64,000 nt of DNA from Betaproteobacteria bacterium (lineage in GTDB: Bacteria; Pseudomonadota; Gammaproteobacteria; Burkholderiales; Rhodocyclaceae), in assembly GCA_020621405.1 (NCBI GenBank), contig JAHRYN010000001.1:821883-885882 (forward strand), in the 5' to 3' direction. The stretch's first letter is position 1; the number at the start of each line of letters is the position of its first letter. The translations under genes and the position numbers were made by a program. The notes under the pieces were generated by a model that was not told the DNA's origin, searched no databases, and worked only from the letters and a program-made list of their open reading frames with translations. This document shows, piece after piece, positions 45,149 to 54,717 of the stretch.

Positions 45149-46561
45149 ATGACATCCCGACGACAATTCTTCCAGTATGCAGGGCTTGCCGGTGGAGCGG
45201 TGGCAGCCGGTCCCGTCAGTCGCGTCGCACTGGCGGCACTGCCTGAGCCTGTCATTCAGACCTCGGCGCAAACGATGGCGCCCTTGGTGCCGGGTAATGG
45301 CCGTCCCTACAACCCGGTCGTGACCCTGAACGGATGGACTCTGCCCTGGCGAATGAATCAAGGGGTCAAGGAATTCCATCTCGTGGCAGAACCGGTTGTT
45401 CGCGAAATGGCCCCTGGCTTCAAAGCCCATCTATGGGGATATAACGGCCAAAGTCCGGGACCGACCATCGAGGTTGTCGAAGGAGACCGGATCCGCGTAT
45501 TCGTTACGAACAAGCTTCCGGAGCATCATGCCGTCCACTGGCACGGACAACGGTTGCCCAACGGCATGGATGGCGTGGCCGGACTGACTCAGCCTGCAAT
45601 TCCCTCCGGCAAGACATTCGTCTATGAATTTGTCGCGCGCCGTCCGGGCACATTCATGTATCACCCGCACGCGGACGAAATGACCCAGATGGCCATGGGC
45701 ATGATGGGATTCTGGATAACGCATCCAAAGTCCAGGCATCCGTTGATTGATGACGTGCAGCGTGACTTCTGTTTCCTGCTCAACGCATTTGACATCGACC
45801 CCGGGAGCTATACCCCGAAGACCATGACGATGCTCGACTTCAATTTGTGGGCCTGGAACAGCCGGATATTCCCCGGCATTGATTCGCTCAATGTTCGTCT
45901 GAATGACAAGGTGCGAATCCGGATCGGGAACCTGACCATGACCAACCATCCGATTCACCTGCATGGTCACGAGTTCCTCGTAACCGGGACCGATGGCGGG
46001 CCGACGCCCAAGGGGACACGCTGGTACGAAGTCACCACCGATATTGGTGTCGGCCAGATGCGGCAGGTCGAGTTCATGGCAGATGAAGAAGGTGATTGGG
46101 CCTTCCACTGCCACAAGAGCCATCACACGATGAATGCCATGGGCCATAACGTTCCCACATTGATTGGGGTTGATCACCGGGGGCTTTCGCCGAAGATCAA
46201 CAAGCTGATCCCGGACTACATGGTCATGGGTGAGCGCGGAATGGCTGATATGACCGAAATGGAAATGCCGATTCCTGACAACACCGCTCCCATGATGACT
46301 GGTGAAGGGCCGTTCGGTTCTGTGGAAATGGGGGGAATGTTCAGTGTCCTCAAAGTACGCAAGGACCAGAAGCCTGGAGATTACAAGGATCCCGGCTGGT
46401 TCAAGCATCCTGAGGGTACGGTGGCCCACGAATACACGGGGCCGTTGGCCGAACCCGCCCGATTCAAATCGGAGGGAGGCCAGTCCATGCCCCGAGCACA
46501 GAAAGCGGCAGTAACCACTGAAGTGCAGGTGCGCAAACCCACCTCGCACGGCGGTCATTGA
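45149..46561 (+). CDS. Multicopper oxidase (Tat-exported)
   Basis: 470 residues from ATG 45149; a TTG at 45128 overlapping the upstream stop is possible. The Tat signal is 'MTSRRQFFQYAGLAGGAVAA'. The copper sites are present: 'AVHWHGQRLP', 'TFMYHPHADEMTQMAMGMMG', 'NHPIHLHGHEF', and 'DWAFHCHKSHHTMNAMGHN', giving the type 1 and trinuclear ligands including the Cys of HCH. Met-rich parts (MTEMEMPIPDN, MMTGEG) suggest cuprous oxidase activity. It would oxidise Cu+ to the less toxic Cu2+ in the periplasm. The C-terminal ~90 residues carry no copper site. Confidence 0.88.
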   Translation: MTSRRQFFQYAGLAGGAVAAGPVSRVALAALPEPVIQTSAQTMAPLVPGNGRPYNPVVTLNGWTLPWRMNQGVKEFHLVAEPVVREMAPGFKAHLWGYNGQSPGPTIEVVEGDRIRVFVTNKLPEHHAVHWHGQRLPNGMDGVAGLTQPAIPSGKTFVYEFVARRPGTFMYHPHADEMTQMAMGMMGFWITHPKSRHPLIDDVQRDFCFLLNAFDIDPGSYTPKTMTMLDFNLWAWNSRIFPGIDSLNVRLNDKVRIRIGNLTMTNHPIHLHGHEFLVTGTDGGPTPKGTRWYEVTTDIGVGQMRQVEFMADEEGDWAFHCHKSHHTMNAMGHNVPTLIGVDHRGLSPKINKLIPDYMVMGERGMADMTEMEMPIPDNTAPMMTGEGPFGSVEMGGMFSVLKVRKDQKPGDYKDPGWFKHPEGTVAHEYTGPLAEPARFKSEGGQSMPRAQKAAVTTEVQVRKPTSHGGH

Positions 46562-46587
46562 GAAAACCCCTTTAGGAGGAAAAATTT

Positions 46588-47082
46588 ATGAATCAGACCC
46601 ACCGCTCCCTTTGTCAGTTCTGTGTGATCACCGCCCTTGCGTTGTCAGGGGCCGCTCTGGCCGCTGGTAATCACGCCGGCGGACACAGCCATGGCGACGA
46701 TGAAACCGCAATCGGCAAACCTGGCGTCGTGGCAAAAGCAGCCCGCACCATTACGGTGACAATGTCGGACAACATGCACTACACGCCCTCCAACATTCAG
46801 GTCAAACAAGGTGAGACTGTTCGATTCATCGTGAAGAATGCGGGACAAATCAAGCACGAACTGAGTCTTGGCACTCAGAAAGAATTGCTGGAACACCTGG
46901 AGCAGATGAAGAAATTCCCGGACATGGAACATGACGAGCCCAGCAAGATCACGCTTGCGCCGGGAAAGCAGGGCGAAATCATCTGGCAATTCACGAAATC
47001 CGGAACCGTCAATTTTGCCTGCCTGATGCCTGGCCACTACGAGGCGGGCATGAAGGGAACGATCAAGGTGGGCAGGAAATAG
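46588..47082 (+). CDS. Periplasmic cupredoxin
   Basis: 164 residues, strong AGGAGG ribosome site. After the signal peptide a His-rich stretch ('GNHAGGHSHGDDE') precedes a plastocyanin-like domain: 'VTMSDNMHYTPSNIQVKQGE', 'GQIKHELSLGT', and 'VNFACLMPGHYEAGMKGTIK'. The type 1 copper ligands His (in KHE), Cys, His and Met are all there. It probably takes or delivers electrons or copper for the multicopper oxidase encoded 26 bp upstream. Similar proteins occur in Cu- and Cr-resistance clusters. Confidence 0.88.
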   Translation: MNQTHRSLCQFCVITALALSGAALAAGNHAGGHSHGDDETAIGKPGVVAKAARTITVTMSDNMHYTPSNIQVKQGETVRFIVKNAGQIKHELSLGTQKELLEHLEQMKKFPDMEHDEPSKITLAPGKQGEIIWQFTKSGTVNFACLMPGHYEAGMKGTIKVGRK

Positions 47083-47109
47083 ATCCACATGAGATTACGG
47101 AGTGATGTC

Positions 47110-47592
47110 ATGACCAGTACGAAGACCTCCTGTTCGATTAGAAGACGGGCGCTGGTGCTCGGGTTGGCCGCGCTGTCGGTCTCTCGTTTCGCAGCGGCTG
47201 CTTCGCCGCCCCTCCTTCATGCTCAGGTATGGAAGGATGCGAATTGCGGATGTTGCAAGGACTGGGTTGCTCATCTGGAGAAGCACGGGTTCACCGCCAG
47301 CATTGCTGACGCGGGTAACAGTACGGCACGAGCGAGGCTGGGCATGCCGCAGCAGTTCGCTGCTTGCCACACGGCGGTAATTCAGGGGTTCGTGATCGAA
47401 GGCCATGTGCCGGCAGTCGACATACTGCGTCTGATCAAAGAGCGTCCACAAGCCATTGGACTGGCCGTGCCGGGCATGCCCATCGGATCGCCGGGAATGG
47501 ATGGCGCCACCTACGGCGGACGACGCGATGCATACCAAGTCCTGTTGATCCGTAAGGACGGATCGGCGGTCACCTTCAACTCCTACTCATGA
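47110..47592 (+). CDS. DUF411 metal-binding protein
   Basis: 160 residues from ATG 47110 (GGAG seven bases upstream); ATG 47089 is possible. A basic/twin-Arg-like signal ('IRRRALVLGLAALSVSRFAA') precedes the DUF411 domain: 'VWKDANCGCCKDWVAHLEKH', 'GMPQQFAACHTAVIQGFVIE', 'GHVPAVDILRLIKERP', 'GLAVPGMPIGSPGMD'. The CxCC site plus Cys in AACH forms the expected metal site of the family (cupric or zinc binding, periplasmic). Commonly found in copper operons. Confidence 0.87.
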   Translation: MTSTKTSCSIRRRALVLGLAALSVSRFAAAASPPLLHAQVWKDANCGCCKDWVAHLEKHGFTASIADAGNSTARARLGMPQQFAACHTAVIQGFVIEGHVPAVDILRLIKERPQAIGLAVPGMPIGSPGMDGATYGGRRDAYQVLLIRKDGSAVTFNSYS

Positions 47593-47599
47593 GGACACC

Positions 47600-47947
47600 A
47601 TGAACACATTCAATAAGCTCGCTATCGCCGCTGCCATCGCATTTGGCATTGCGCTTCCTTTCAATAGTCTGGCGCAGACAAACATGGACCATGGCAAGAC
47701 CGGCATGGCGACCACATCAGCCGCCATGACCGACGGCGAAGTCCGGAAGGTCGACCTGGATGCTGGGAAGATCACGATCAAGCACGGGGATATCAAGCAC
47801 CTTGATATGCCAGGGATGACCATGGTATTCACCGCTCAGGACAAGAGCTTGCTGTCGAACGTCAAGCCGGGCGACAAGATCAGGTTCATGGTGGTCAACG
47901 AGGGCGGAAAAATGCTCGTGACGGCGATTCAGCCCGTCAAACAATGA
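47600..47947 (+). CDS. cusF: CusF-like periplasmic copper-binding protein
   Basis: 115 residues with a signal peptide ending 'PFNSLAQ', then 'MDHGKTGMATT' and a CusF OB fold: 'DGEVRKVDLDAGKITIKHGD', 'IKHLDMPGMTMVFTAQDKSL', 'VKPGDKIRFMVVNEGGKM'. In CusF, Cu+ and Ag+ are held by His, two Met and a Trp. Here the HLDMPGMTMVF pattern has the His and Mets, while the Trp position is a His/Lys-rich site. It acts as a metallochaperone to the CusBA pump. A second CusF-like domain is fused to the CusB encoded at 53098-54702. Confidence 0.85.
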   Translation: MNTFNKLAIAAAIAFGIALPFNSLAQTNMDHGKTGMATTSAAMTDGEVRKVDLDAGKITIKHGDIKHLDMPGMTMVFTAQDKSLLSNVKPGDKIRFMVVNEGGKMLVTAIQPVKQ

Positions 47948-48032
47948 GAACCATTGCGCGATACGGCGCTTCTTTGCCGCCACTCGACGTAAATAGCCAT
48001 CGCTCGTCATCTCCAAAATGAAGGATTCAGTC

Positions 48033-48500
48033 ATGACCAAGATTCGTACTTCTCTGATGGGACTCTGCGTTGCAATCGCCTCGCTTTCTGCATTGGCTCA
48101 GGGCGCGGATGAACACAAGGATCACCATCCCGCCGATTCCACTCCGCCCGCGGCGGCCGTTCGCAAGCCCGCACCCAGTGCGAAGGCGGATACGAACAGC
48201 ATGGCAATGATGGAAAAGCACATGAAATCCATGCATGCGATGCACGAAAAGATGGCGTCCGCCAAGACACCGGAGGAGCGACAGGCACTGATGGCCGAAC
48301 ACATGAAGATGATGCAGGACGGCATGGCGATGATGAAGCAGATGGGCGGCTCGTCCGGCATGGGAAGCATGGCCGCCGGAAAAGCCAAAGGCGCCGCCGC
48401 ACCGGCCGACCGTCAGCAAATGATGGAGATGCGAATGGACATGATGGAGTCCATGATGCAGATGATGATGGACCGGATGCAGCCCGCCTCGACCAAGTAA
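48033..48500 (+). CDS. Met/His-rich periplasmic protein
   Basis: 155 residues from ATG 48033 (AAGGA seven bases upstream). The signal peptide is cut near 'SALAQG'. The mature part has 'DEHKDHHPADS' and long Met-rich helical repeats ('MAMMEKHMKSMHAMHEKMAS', 'MMEMRMDMMESMMQMMMDRM'). It likely binds Cu+ or Ag+ in the periplasm. It resembles the protein at 38326-38715 in style, although the two are not obvious copies. Confidence 0.78.
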   Translation: MTKIRTSLMGLCVAIASLSALAQGADEHKDHHPADSTPPAAAVRKPAPSAKADTNSMAMMEKHMKSMHAMHEKMASAKTPEERQALMAEHMKMMQDGMAMMKQMGGSSGMGSMAAGKAKGAAAPADRQQMMEMRMDMMESMMQMMMDRMQPASTK

Positions 48501-48527
48501 CCATTCCTTCACGTCTGGAGAATCGCC

Positions 48528-48794
48528 ATGAGCCAACCACATGAGGCCCCACCGAGTTTTTGGTCTTCGCGTTACGCCATCGGAATGGTGGTAATTGGCG
48601 GGGTCGCCGCCTATTTTCTGTTGACCGAGCATCTGGCTCATGTGGTTGGAGCGCTGCCCTTTCTCCTTCTACTGGCCTGCCCTCTGATGCATGTCTTCAT
48701 GCACGGGGGGCATGGCGCGCACGGCCATCAACAACACCACGAGTCCGATCAGTCCGAAACCACCACATCGCGCAAGCAGGGAGAGCCGTCATGA
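48528..48794 (+). CDS. DUF2933 small membrane protein
   Basis: 88 residues. Two membrane helices ('YAIGMVVIGGVAAYFLLTEH' and 'GALPFLLLLACPLMHVFMHG') and a His-rich tail ('GGHGAHGHQQHHESDQSE') match DUF2933, a small copper-cluster membrane protein. Cys and Met in the second helix and the His tail suggest metal binding. The stop overlaps the next ATG (ATGA). Function unknown beyond association with copper and silver resistance. Confidence 0.83.
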   Translation: MSQPHEAPPSFWSSRYAIGMVVIGGVAAYFLLTEHLAHVVGALPFLLLLACPLMHVFMHGGHGAHGHQQHHESDQSETTTSRKQGEPS

Positions 48795-49441
48795 ATCACG
48801 CTGAATCTGCATACGGTCTGTGGTCGCTTGTCGTCCTCAATTCGGCAATATTCATCATGTTCGCCTTCAGCTTCTTCAAGCCGGCCACTGCGCGGGACTG
48901 GCGGACGTTCAGCGCCTTTGCGGCGTTCGTCGTCGCGCTGTTCGTCGAGATGTACGGTTTTCCGTTGACGATCTATCTGATGTCGGGCTGGCTGCAGACG
49001 CGGTTTCCCAGTCTCGACATTCTCTCTCATAACGCCGGGCACCTTTGGTCCACGTTCCTGGGTGAAAAGGGTGATCCACATTTCGGTGTCCTGCATATCG
49101 CCAGCTACATCTTTCTCGGATACGGCTTTTATCTGCTCTCGACGGCCTGGAATGTTCTGTATCACGCGCAGCGACGGCATTCCCTGGCGACAGCAGGACC
49201 CTACGCACGTGTTCGCCATCCCCAATATGTCGCGTTCGTAATGATTCTTCTGGGATTTCTGCTGCAATGGCCCACCCTCCTGACCCTGTTGATGTTTCCA
49301 ATTCTTCTGTTCATGTATGGGCGATTGGCGATCACCGAGGAAAACGAGATGCGCAAGGAATTCGGATCTGCCTATGAGACATACGCGCAACAGACTCCCA
49401 GATTTTTCCCGACATTCTCTCAGGCGCGCCGGGCATCGTAG
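48791..49441 (+). CDS. Isoprenylcysteine methyltransferase-like membrane protein
   Basis: 216 residues with five or six membrane helices. The C-terminal part contains '[20 protein letters not shown]' and '[20 protein letters not shown]', the signature of the ICMT/PEMT-like methyltransferase family, in which this region binds S-adenosylmethionine. It is often encoded between DUF2933 and a Cu+ ATPase in copper clusters. The methyl acceptor is unknown; a lipid or a small envelope thiol is possible. It starts at ATG 48791, overlapping the upstream stop. Confidence 0.8.
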   Translation: MNHAESAYGLWSLVVLNSAIFIMFAFSFFKPATARDWRTFSAFAAFVVALFVEMYGFPLTIYLMSGWLQTRFPSLDILSHNAGHLWSTFLGEKGDPHFGVLHIASYIFLGYGFYLLSTAWNVLYHAQRRHSLATAGPYARVRHPQYVAFVMILLGFLLQWPTLLTLLMFPILLFMYGRLAITEENEMRKEFGSAYETYAQQTPRFFPTFSQARRAS

Positions 49442-49452
49442 GAGTAACGACC

Positions 49453-51798
49453 ATGGCACATCAACATCATGCTCACGGCGAGCACAATCAGGATGGTTCT
49501 CTCAAGGATCCCGTCTGTGGCATGACCGTGAGCGACGGCTCCAGCCATCGGGAGAGTTTTGACGGTCGCGTCTATTATTTCTGCAGCAACCGCTGCCAAT
49601 CGAAGTTTGTCGCCGATCCTGCGCGGTACACGCACCAGACCTCGGCCGGGAATCCCGCACCGAAAGCAGTTCCGCAAGCCGGAACCAACGAGGTCAGCTC
49701 AAGTGACACCATCTATACCTGTCCGATGCATCCGGAAGTGCGTCAGGACCATCCAGGCAACTGCCCCAAATGTGGCATGACGCTGGAACCACTGCTCCCG
49801 GAGCTGGAGCAAGACGACAATCCGGAATTGCGGGATTTTCAGCGGCGGTTCTGGTGGACGCTGCCGTTGACCGTGATCGTGACCGTATTGGCCATGGGAG
49901 GGCATCGCCTCAAATGGTTCGACATGGCGACGCAAAGCTGGATTGAACTTGGGTTGTCTTTGCCGATCGTGCTGTGGGCCGGCTGGCCATTCTTTACGCG
50001 CGGTTGGCAGTCAGTGGTCAAACGAAGCCCCAATATGTGGACGCTGATCGGCCTGGGAACTAGCGCGGCGTTTCTCTACAGCTTTGTTGCCACGATTGCC
50101 CCGAACGTCTTCCCCGATTCCTTTATTTCAATGGGACGCGTGGCGGTCTATTTCGAAGCCACTGCGGTCATCATCTCTCTCACGCTTCTCGGCCAGGTAC
50201 TGGAATTGAAAGCGCGGTCGCAGACTTCTGCGGCCATAAAATCTTTGCTTGGCCTCGCGCCCAAGACTGCGCGTCGCATACGAGCCGACGGTAGAGAAGA
50301 AGACGTGCCGCTGAATCAAGTTCACGTCGGAGATCTGCTGCGTATTCGCCCCGGCGAGAAAATACCGGTAGACGGAGTCGTCACTGAAGGCGGCAGTGCT
50401 GTGGACGAATCGATGCTGACCGGCGAACCGGTACCTGTCACCAAACGCGCCGGTGACAAGGTCATTGGTGCAACCCTCAACACCAGTGGGGCCATGGTAA
50501 TGCGATCCGAACGTGTCGGCTCTGCCACCATGCTCGCCCAGATCGTTCAAATGGTGGCTACCGCGCAGCGCTCCAAGGCGCCAATGCAGCGCATGGCTGA
50601 CCAGGTCGCGGGCTATTTCGTGCTTGCCGTTGTTGCCGTCGCCCTGCTCACCTTCATCGGCTGGGGACTGTTCGGACCTGAGCCAAGCTGGGTCTACGGA
50701 CTGATTAACGCGGTAGCGGTACTGATCATTGCCTGCCCTTGCGCGTTGGGTTTGGCCACACCGATGTCGGTCATGGTTGCGACCGGACGAGGTGCCACTA
50801 ACGGGGTGTTGTTTCGAGATGCGGCAGCCATAGAGAATCTGCGCAAGATCGACACGGTAATCATCGACAAGACAGGTACCTTGACGGAAGGTCACCCCGT
50901 ATTCGATCGGGTGGTGCCCGCACTGGGCCAAGAGGCCAATGAAGTGCTGCGGCTGGCCGCGAGCCTTGATCAAGGCAGCGAACATCCTCTTGCGGATGCG
51001 ATCGTGCGGGCAGCACGCGAGCGGGGCTTGTCTTTGGAAAAGCCGGAGCACTTTGAATCAGCCTCTGGGATAGGCGTCCGCGGTCGGGTTGGCGGTCGCG
51101 CGCTCGCGCTCGGCAATACCACACTCATGGACCAGATAGGCGTTGCCGTCGAACCTTTGGTCTCGCAGGCCGAGTCCCTGCGCTCCGAAGGCGCGAGCGT
51201 CATGTATTTGGCGTCCGATGGCGTGCTCGTGGGACTCCTGGCCGTATCTGACCCGGTAAAGGCAAGCACGCCCGAGGCGCTGGCTACGCTTCAGTCTGCC
51301 GGACTGAGAATCGTCATGGCGACAGGCGACGGCTTGACCACAGCCCATGCCGTGGGTGCAAGGCTCGGAATCAAGGAGGTCCACGGTGAGGTCAAGCCTG
51401 CCGACAAGCTTGAACTGGTTCGGCGGCTGCAGAGTGAGGGCCGCATTGTCGCGATGGCAGGCGATGGCATCAACGACGCCCCCGCATTGGCTAAGGCAGA
51501 TGTTGGAATCGCCATGGGCACCGGTACCGATGTGGCCATGAATAGCGCTCAGGTCACGCTGGTCAAGGGGGATTTGCGAGGCATTGCTGTCGCACGCAGC
51601 TTATCCGTCGGCACAGTACGCAACATGAAACAGAACCTGATGTTTGCCTTCCTCTATAACGCTCTGGGCATTCCGATCGCGGCAGGTGTCTTGTATCCGT
51701 TAACGGGATGGCTGCTGTCGCCGTTGGTTGCCGCTCTGGCGATGAGCTTTAGTTCGGCGTCGGTCATCGCAAACGCACTCCGCCTGAGAAAAGCCTGA
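49453..51798 (+). CDS. copA: Cu+/Ag+ P1B-1-type ATPase with YHS and HMBD domains
   Basis: 781 residues. The N-terminus has a His-rich start, a YHS domain ('[11 protein letters not shown]', '[19 protein letters not shown]') and a heavy-metal-binding domain ('[20 protein letters not shown]'). The core carries TGEP, CPC ('[18 protein letters not shown]'), [10 protein letters not shown] and '[13 protein letters not shown]'. The final helices end '[18 protein letters not shown]', the MxSS motif of Cu+ pumps. This is the SilP/CopA form that takes metal from periplasmic or cytosolic chaperones and exports Cu+ or Ag+. AGGAG lies upstream of the start. The adjacent cusCBA completes export across the outer membrane. 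Confidence 0.9.
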   Translation: MAHQHHAHGEHNQDGSLKDPVCGMTVSDGSSHRESFDGRVYYFCSNRCQSKFVADPARYTHQTSAGNPAPKAVPQAGTNEVSSSDTIYTCPMHPEVRQDHPGNCPKCGMTLEPLLPELEQDDNPELRDFQRRFWWTLPLTVIVTVLAMGGHRLKWFDMATQSWIELGLSLPIVLWAGWPFFTRGWQSVVKRSPNMWTLIGLGTSAAFLYSFVATIAPNVFPDSFISMGRVAVYFEATAVIISLTLLGQVLELKARSQTSAAIKSLLGLAPKTARRIRADGREEDVPLNQVHVGDLLRIRPGEKIPVDGVVTEGGSAVDESMLTGEPVPVTKRAGDKVIGATLNTSGAMVMRSERVGSATMLAQIVQMVATAQRSKAPMQRMADQVAGYFVLAVVAVALLTFIGWGLFGPEPSWVYGLINAVAVLIIACPCALGLATPMSVMVATGRGATNGVLFRDAAAIENLRKIDTVIIDKTGTLTEGHPVFDRVVPALGQEANEVLRLAASLDQGSEHPLADAIVRAARERGLSLEKPEHFESASGIGVRGRVGGRALALGNTTLMDQIGVAVEPLVSQAESLRSEGASVMYLASDGVLVGLLAVSDPVKASTPEALATLQSAGLRIVMATGDGLTTAHAVGARLGIKEVHGEVKPADKLELVRRLQSEGRIVAMAGDGINDAPALAKADVGIAMGTGTDVAMNSAQVTLVKGDLRGIAVARSLSVGTVRNMKQNLMFAFLYNALGIPIAAGVLYPLTGWLLSPLVAALAMSFSSASVIANALRLRKA

Positions 51799-51841
51799 GG
51801 ATATCTGCCCGATGTATAGCGTCACTTCCAGGATCATGTCC

Positions 51842-53101
51842 ATGAAATACTGTCATGCTACCATCATAACCATGCTCACACTGAGCGCTGCGTCCTACGC
51901 TCAGGAGACCCCACTCGGGAGCAATGTCCAGGGTCTGCTGCGTTACGCGATGAACAGCAGTCCGGAGTACGCGGGCATGCGCTCCGAAGCCGACGCGGCC
52001 ATGGAACGTATCGTTTCCGCCGGTGCACTGCCTGATCCTCGGCTACGCACTGAATGGCGTGATATCACCCGGGGGGGTGAGCAGAATCCCACGCTTTTGC
52101 CGGGGCGCGTGGGAAGCACGCGTTATCTTCTCATGCAGGATCTCCCGTGGTCCGGCAAACGCGATCTCAAGCGTGAGGCCGCCGAGTCGCAGGCCGATGC
52201 GGCGCGTGGGCGCGCTGCGAGCACGTGGAGCGATCTGGTTGCCAGGATCAAGACGGCGTATGCCCAACTCTACTACCTGGAGCAGAACAAGCGGCTGAAT
52301 CAGGAAATCCTCGACCTGATGGTTCAACTGGAGAAGGTCGCACAGGTACGCTACGCTGGCGGCCTGACCGCCCAGCAGGATGTTATTCGAGCGCAGTTGG
52401 AACAAACTGCAATGCGCAATGAACTGATCGCGCTCGATACTGAACGCCAGCAACTTCGCAGCAGATTGAATGCACTTCTTGGGCGGTCTTCCCCTGAGCC
52501 GTTGGCGACGCCCGCACACATTCCCGCACTGCCTCCCCCGGAGCGATTGAGCGTTTCCCACCTTGAGCAGCGCGCTCGTGACAAGAATCCTCTGCTGAGA
52601 ACCGAAACCTCGCAGATCAAGGCTGCCGAGAAAGGCCGCGATTTGGCCTACAGGAATCGATACCCGGACTTCACGCTGGGCGTCTCGCCCATCCAGTACA
52701 GCGGGGCAATTCGCGAATGGGAATTGATGCTAGAAATCAATATACCGCTCCAGCAGGATTCGCGGCGCGCCCAGGAGCGCGAGTCCGAGGCCATGCTCTC
52801 CGCCGCGCGATCCCGGCGTGAAGCGGTAGCCAATCAGATCCTTGCCGATCTGTCCGAGAACGTGGCTGGGCTGGATGCTGCAAAGCGCTCTCTGACATTG
52901 ATTGCCGACAGCTTGCTGCCACAGTCGGAACTCACGTTTCGCTCGGCTCTGGCTGGGTATGAATCGGGAAAGGTGGATTTCGCGACCTTGCTGGATGCCC
53001 AAAAGCAAATCCGCCAGGCCAAATTAAGTCAGGTCAAGACTGGACTCAGCGCCCAAATGCGGTTGGCAGACATTGAGCGCATTCTCGGAGAAGACCTATG
53101 A
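51842..53101 (+). CDS. cusC: Outer-membrane channel of the Cus pump (TolC family)
   Basis: 419 residues from ATG 51842, with AGGA eight bases upstream, giving the signal peptide 'MKYCHATIITMLTLSAASYA'. In-frame ATGs at 51812 and 51836 are alternatives. OEP repeats are visible ('RYAMNSSPEYAGMRSEADAA', 'RYAGGLTAQQDVIRAQLEQT', 'ALAGYESGKVDFATLLDAQK'). No lipobox Cys is seen, unlike E. coli CusC. It forms the outer-membrane exit for the CusCBA pump. The stop overlaps the cusB start (ATGA). Confidence 0.87.
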   Translation: MKYCHATIITMLTLSAASYAQETPLGSNVQGLLRYAMNSSPEYAGMRSEADAAMERIVSAGALPDPRLRTEWRDITRGGEQNPTLLPGRVGSTRYLLMQDLPWSGKRDLKREAAESQADAARGRAASTWSDLVARIKTAYAQLYYLEQNKRLNQEILDLMVQLEKVAQVRYAGGLTAQQDVIRAQLEQTAMRNELIALDTERQQLRSRLNALLGRSSPEPLATPAHIPALPPPERLSVSHLEQRARDKNPLLRTETSQIKAAEKGRDLAYRNRYPDFTLGVSPIQYSGAIREWELMLEINIPLQQDSRRAQERESEAMLSAARSRREAVANQILADLSENVAGLDAAKRSLTLIADSLLPQSELTFRSALAGYESGKVDFATLLDAQKQIRQAKLSQVKTGLSAQMRLADIERILGEDL

Positions 53102-54702
53102 GTCAGTCATTGCGAATTGGAGTATTGGTGGTTGTTGTCGGTGCATTGACGGCGAGTGCCGGTTTCTGGATGGGCAAACAAGGCACGGACCATGGAGGCG
53201 CGAATTCCGCGCCTACGCCGGCGGCCAGCGAAACCAAGAAGGAGCGCAAGATCCTCTACTACCGCAATCCGATGGGCCTGCCAGATACCTCCCCCGCCCC
53301 AAAAAAGGACCCTATGGGGATGGATTACGTGCCGGTGTACGAAGACGAACAGGAGGCGCAGGGGCAAGAGCTATCTAATCAAATACGCATCAGTACAGAA
53401 AAGGTGCAGAAACTCGGGGTCCGCCTTGAAGCTGTCAAACGGCAGACGCTGGGCAAGGTTGTTCGTGCGTCGGGACGGATTGAGCCAGACGAACGTCAGA
53501 CATTCACCATCACCCCGAAATTTGAAGGCTACGTCGAGCGTCTGCACGTGAACGTGACCGGTCAATTCGTGACTAAAGGCCAGCCGCTGTTTGAAGCGTA
53601 CAGCCCGGAACTGCTCTCGGCTCAGCGCGAGTATGCAATCGCGAGACAAGGAGTCGACACGCTGAAAAGCGCCAGTGACGAAGCACAGCGAGGCATGCGC
53701 GAGTTGGCCGAATCCAGCCTGATCCGCCTGCGCAACTGGGATATTTCCGAGGAGCAACTGACAACATTGTCGCAGTCAGGAGCGGCCCGGCGGACACTGA
53801 CCTTCCGCTCGCCGGTTTCCGGTATCGTCACCGAGAAAAAGGCTGTGCAAGGCATGCGTTTCATGCCGGGCGAAATGCTCTATCAAGTCACCAATTTGAC
53901 TTCGATCTGGGTAATCGCCGATGTCTTCGAGCAGGACATTGGCCTAGTGAAGCAAGGTGCCAAAGCAAATGTGAAGGTGGATGCCTATCCGGACAAGACA
54001 TTTCCGGGCGTCATCACCTACGTCTATCCGACTCTGAAGACTGAAACTCGTACGATTCCGGTGCGAGTCGAATTGACTAATCCGGCAGGACAGTTGAAAC
54101 CCGGGATGTATGCCCAGGTTGAATTGTCCTCATTATCTCGCACGCCAGTACTCACGGTACCCTTGTCGGCGGTGATCGACAGCGGAACACGCCAAATCGT
54201 GCTCGTTCAAAAAAGCGAAGGACGATTCGAGCCGCGAGAAATCAAGGTTGGTGCACGCAACGATGACCGTATCGAAGTCGTTCAGGGCGTGCAGGACGGC
54301 GAGATGGTGGTCGTAGCCGCCAATTTCCTGATTGATGCCGAAAGCAATCTGAAGGCGGCGATTGGCGGCCTCGGCCATGCCGGACACGGAGCGCAGCCTG
54401 CACAGGCTAGGCCGTCCAGCGCCAAGACATCGCCAACGGTCAGCCACAGATCTGACGGGAAAGTGGAAGCGCTCGACGGCAAGTCGGGGGCTGTGACGAT
54501 CGCCCATGGCGCCGTAGCGAGCCTCAAGTGGCCGGCAATGTCAATGGAGTTCAAACTGGCCAACAGCAGTATGTTCAATGGACTGAAACCGGGTGTAGCC
54601 GTGACGTTCGAATTCGTGGAACGGGCGCAAGGCGAATGGGTCATCACATCGATCAATCCGCAAGGACGACCGACGCCCGACGCGCATGCCGGTCACAACT
54701 GA
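53098..54702 (+). CDS. cusB: Periplasmic adaptor CusB with fused CusF-like domain
   Basis: 534 residues. One N-terminal membrane anchor ('LRIGVLVVVVGALTASAGFW') is followed by a heavy-metal-binding domain ('YYRNPMGLPDTS', 'KKDPMGMDYVPVYEDE'), the barrel-sandwich and hairpin domains, and a beta-barrel. From ~455 to the end a CusF-like OB fold is attached ('GKVEALDGKSGAVTIAHGAV', 'ASLKWPAMSMEFKLANSS', 'GLKPGVAVTFEF'), with Trp, His and Met positions as in CusF. Fusion of the chaperone to the adaptor would hand metal directly to CusA. A free CusF is also encoded at 47600. Confidence 0.89.
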   Translation: MSQSLRIGVLVVVVGALTASAGFWMGKQGTDHGGANSAPTPAASETKKERKILYYRNPMGLPDTSPAPKKDPMGMDYVPVYEDEQEAQGQELSNQIRISTEKVQKLGVRLEAVKRQTLGKVVRASGRIEPDERQTFTITPKFEGYVERLHVNVTGQFVTKGQPLFEAYSPELLSAQREYAIARQGVDTLKSASDEAQRGMRELAESSLIRLRNWDISEEQLTTLSQSGAARRTLTFRSPVSGIVTEKKAVQGMRFMPGEMLYQVTNLTSIWVIADVFEQDIGLVKQGAKANVKVDAYPDKTFPGVITYVYPTLKTETRTIPVRVELTNPAGQLKPGMYAQVELSSLSRTPVLTVPLSAVIDSGTRQIVLVQKSEGRFEPREIKVGARNDDRIEVVQGVQDGEMVVVAANFLIDAESNLKAAIGGLGHAGHGAQPAQARPSSAKTSPTVSHRSDGKVEALDGKSGAVTIAHGAVASLKWPAMSMEFKLANSSMFNGLKPGVAVTFEFVERAQGEWVITSINPQGRPTPDAHAGHN

Positions 54703-54717
54703 TCTTCAGGGGAAACT

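Noticed and set aside
45431-46558. 375-codon open frame opposite the multicopper oxidase gene
   Set aside because: Antisense shadow with His-rich nonsense composition; the plus strand has all copper-binding motifs.
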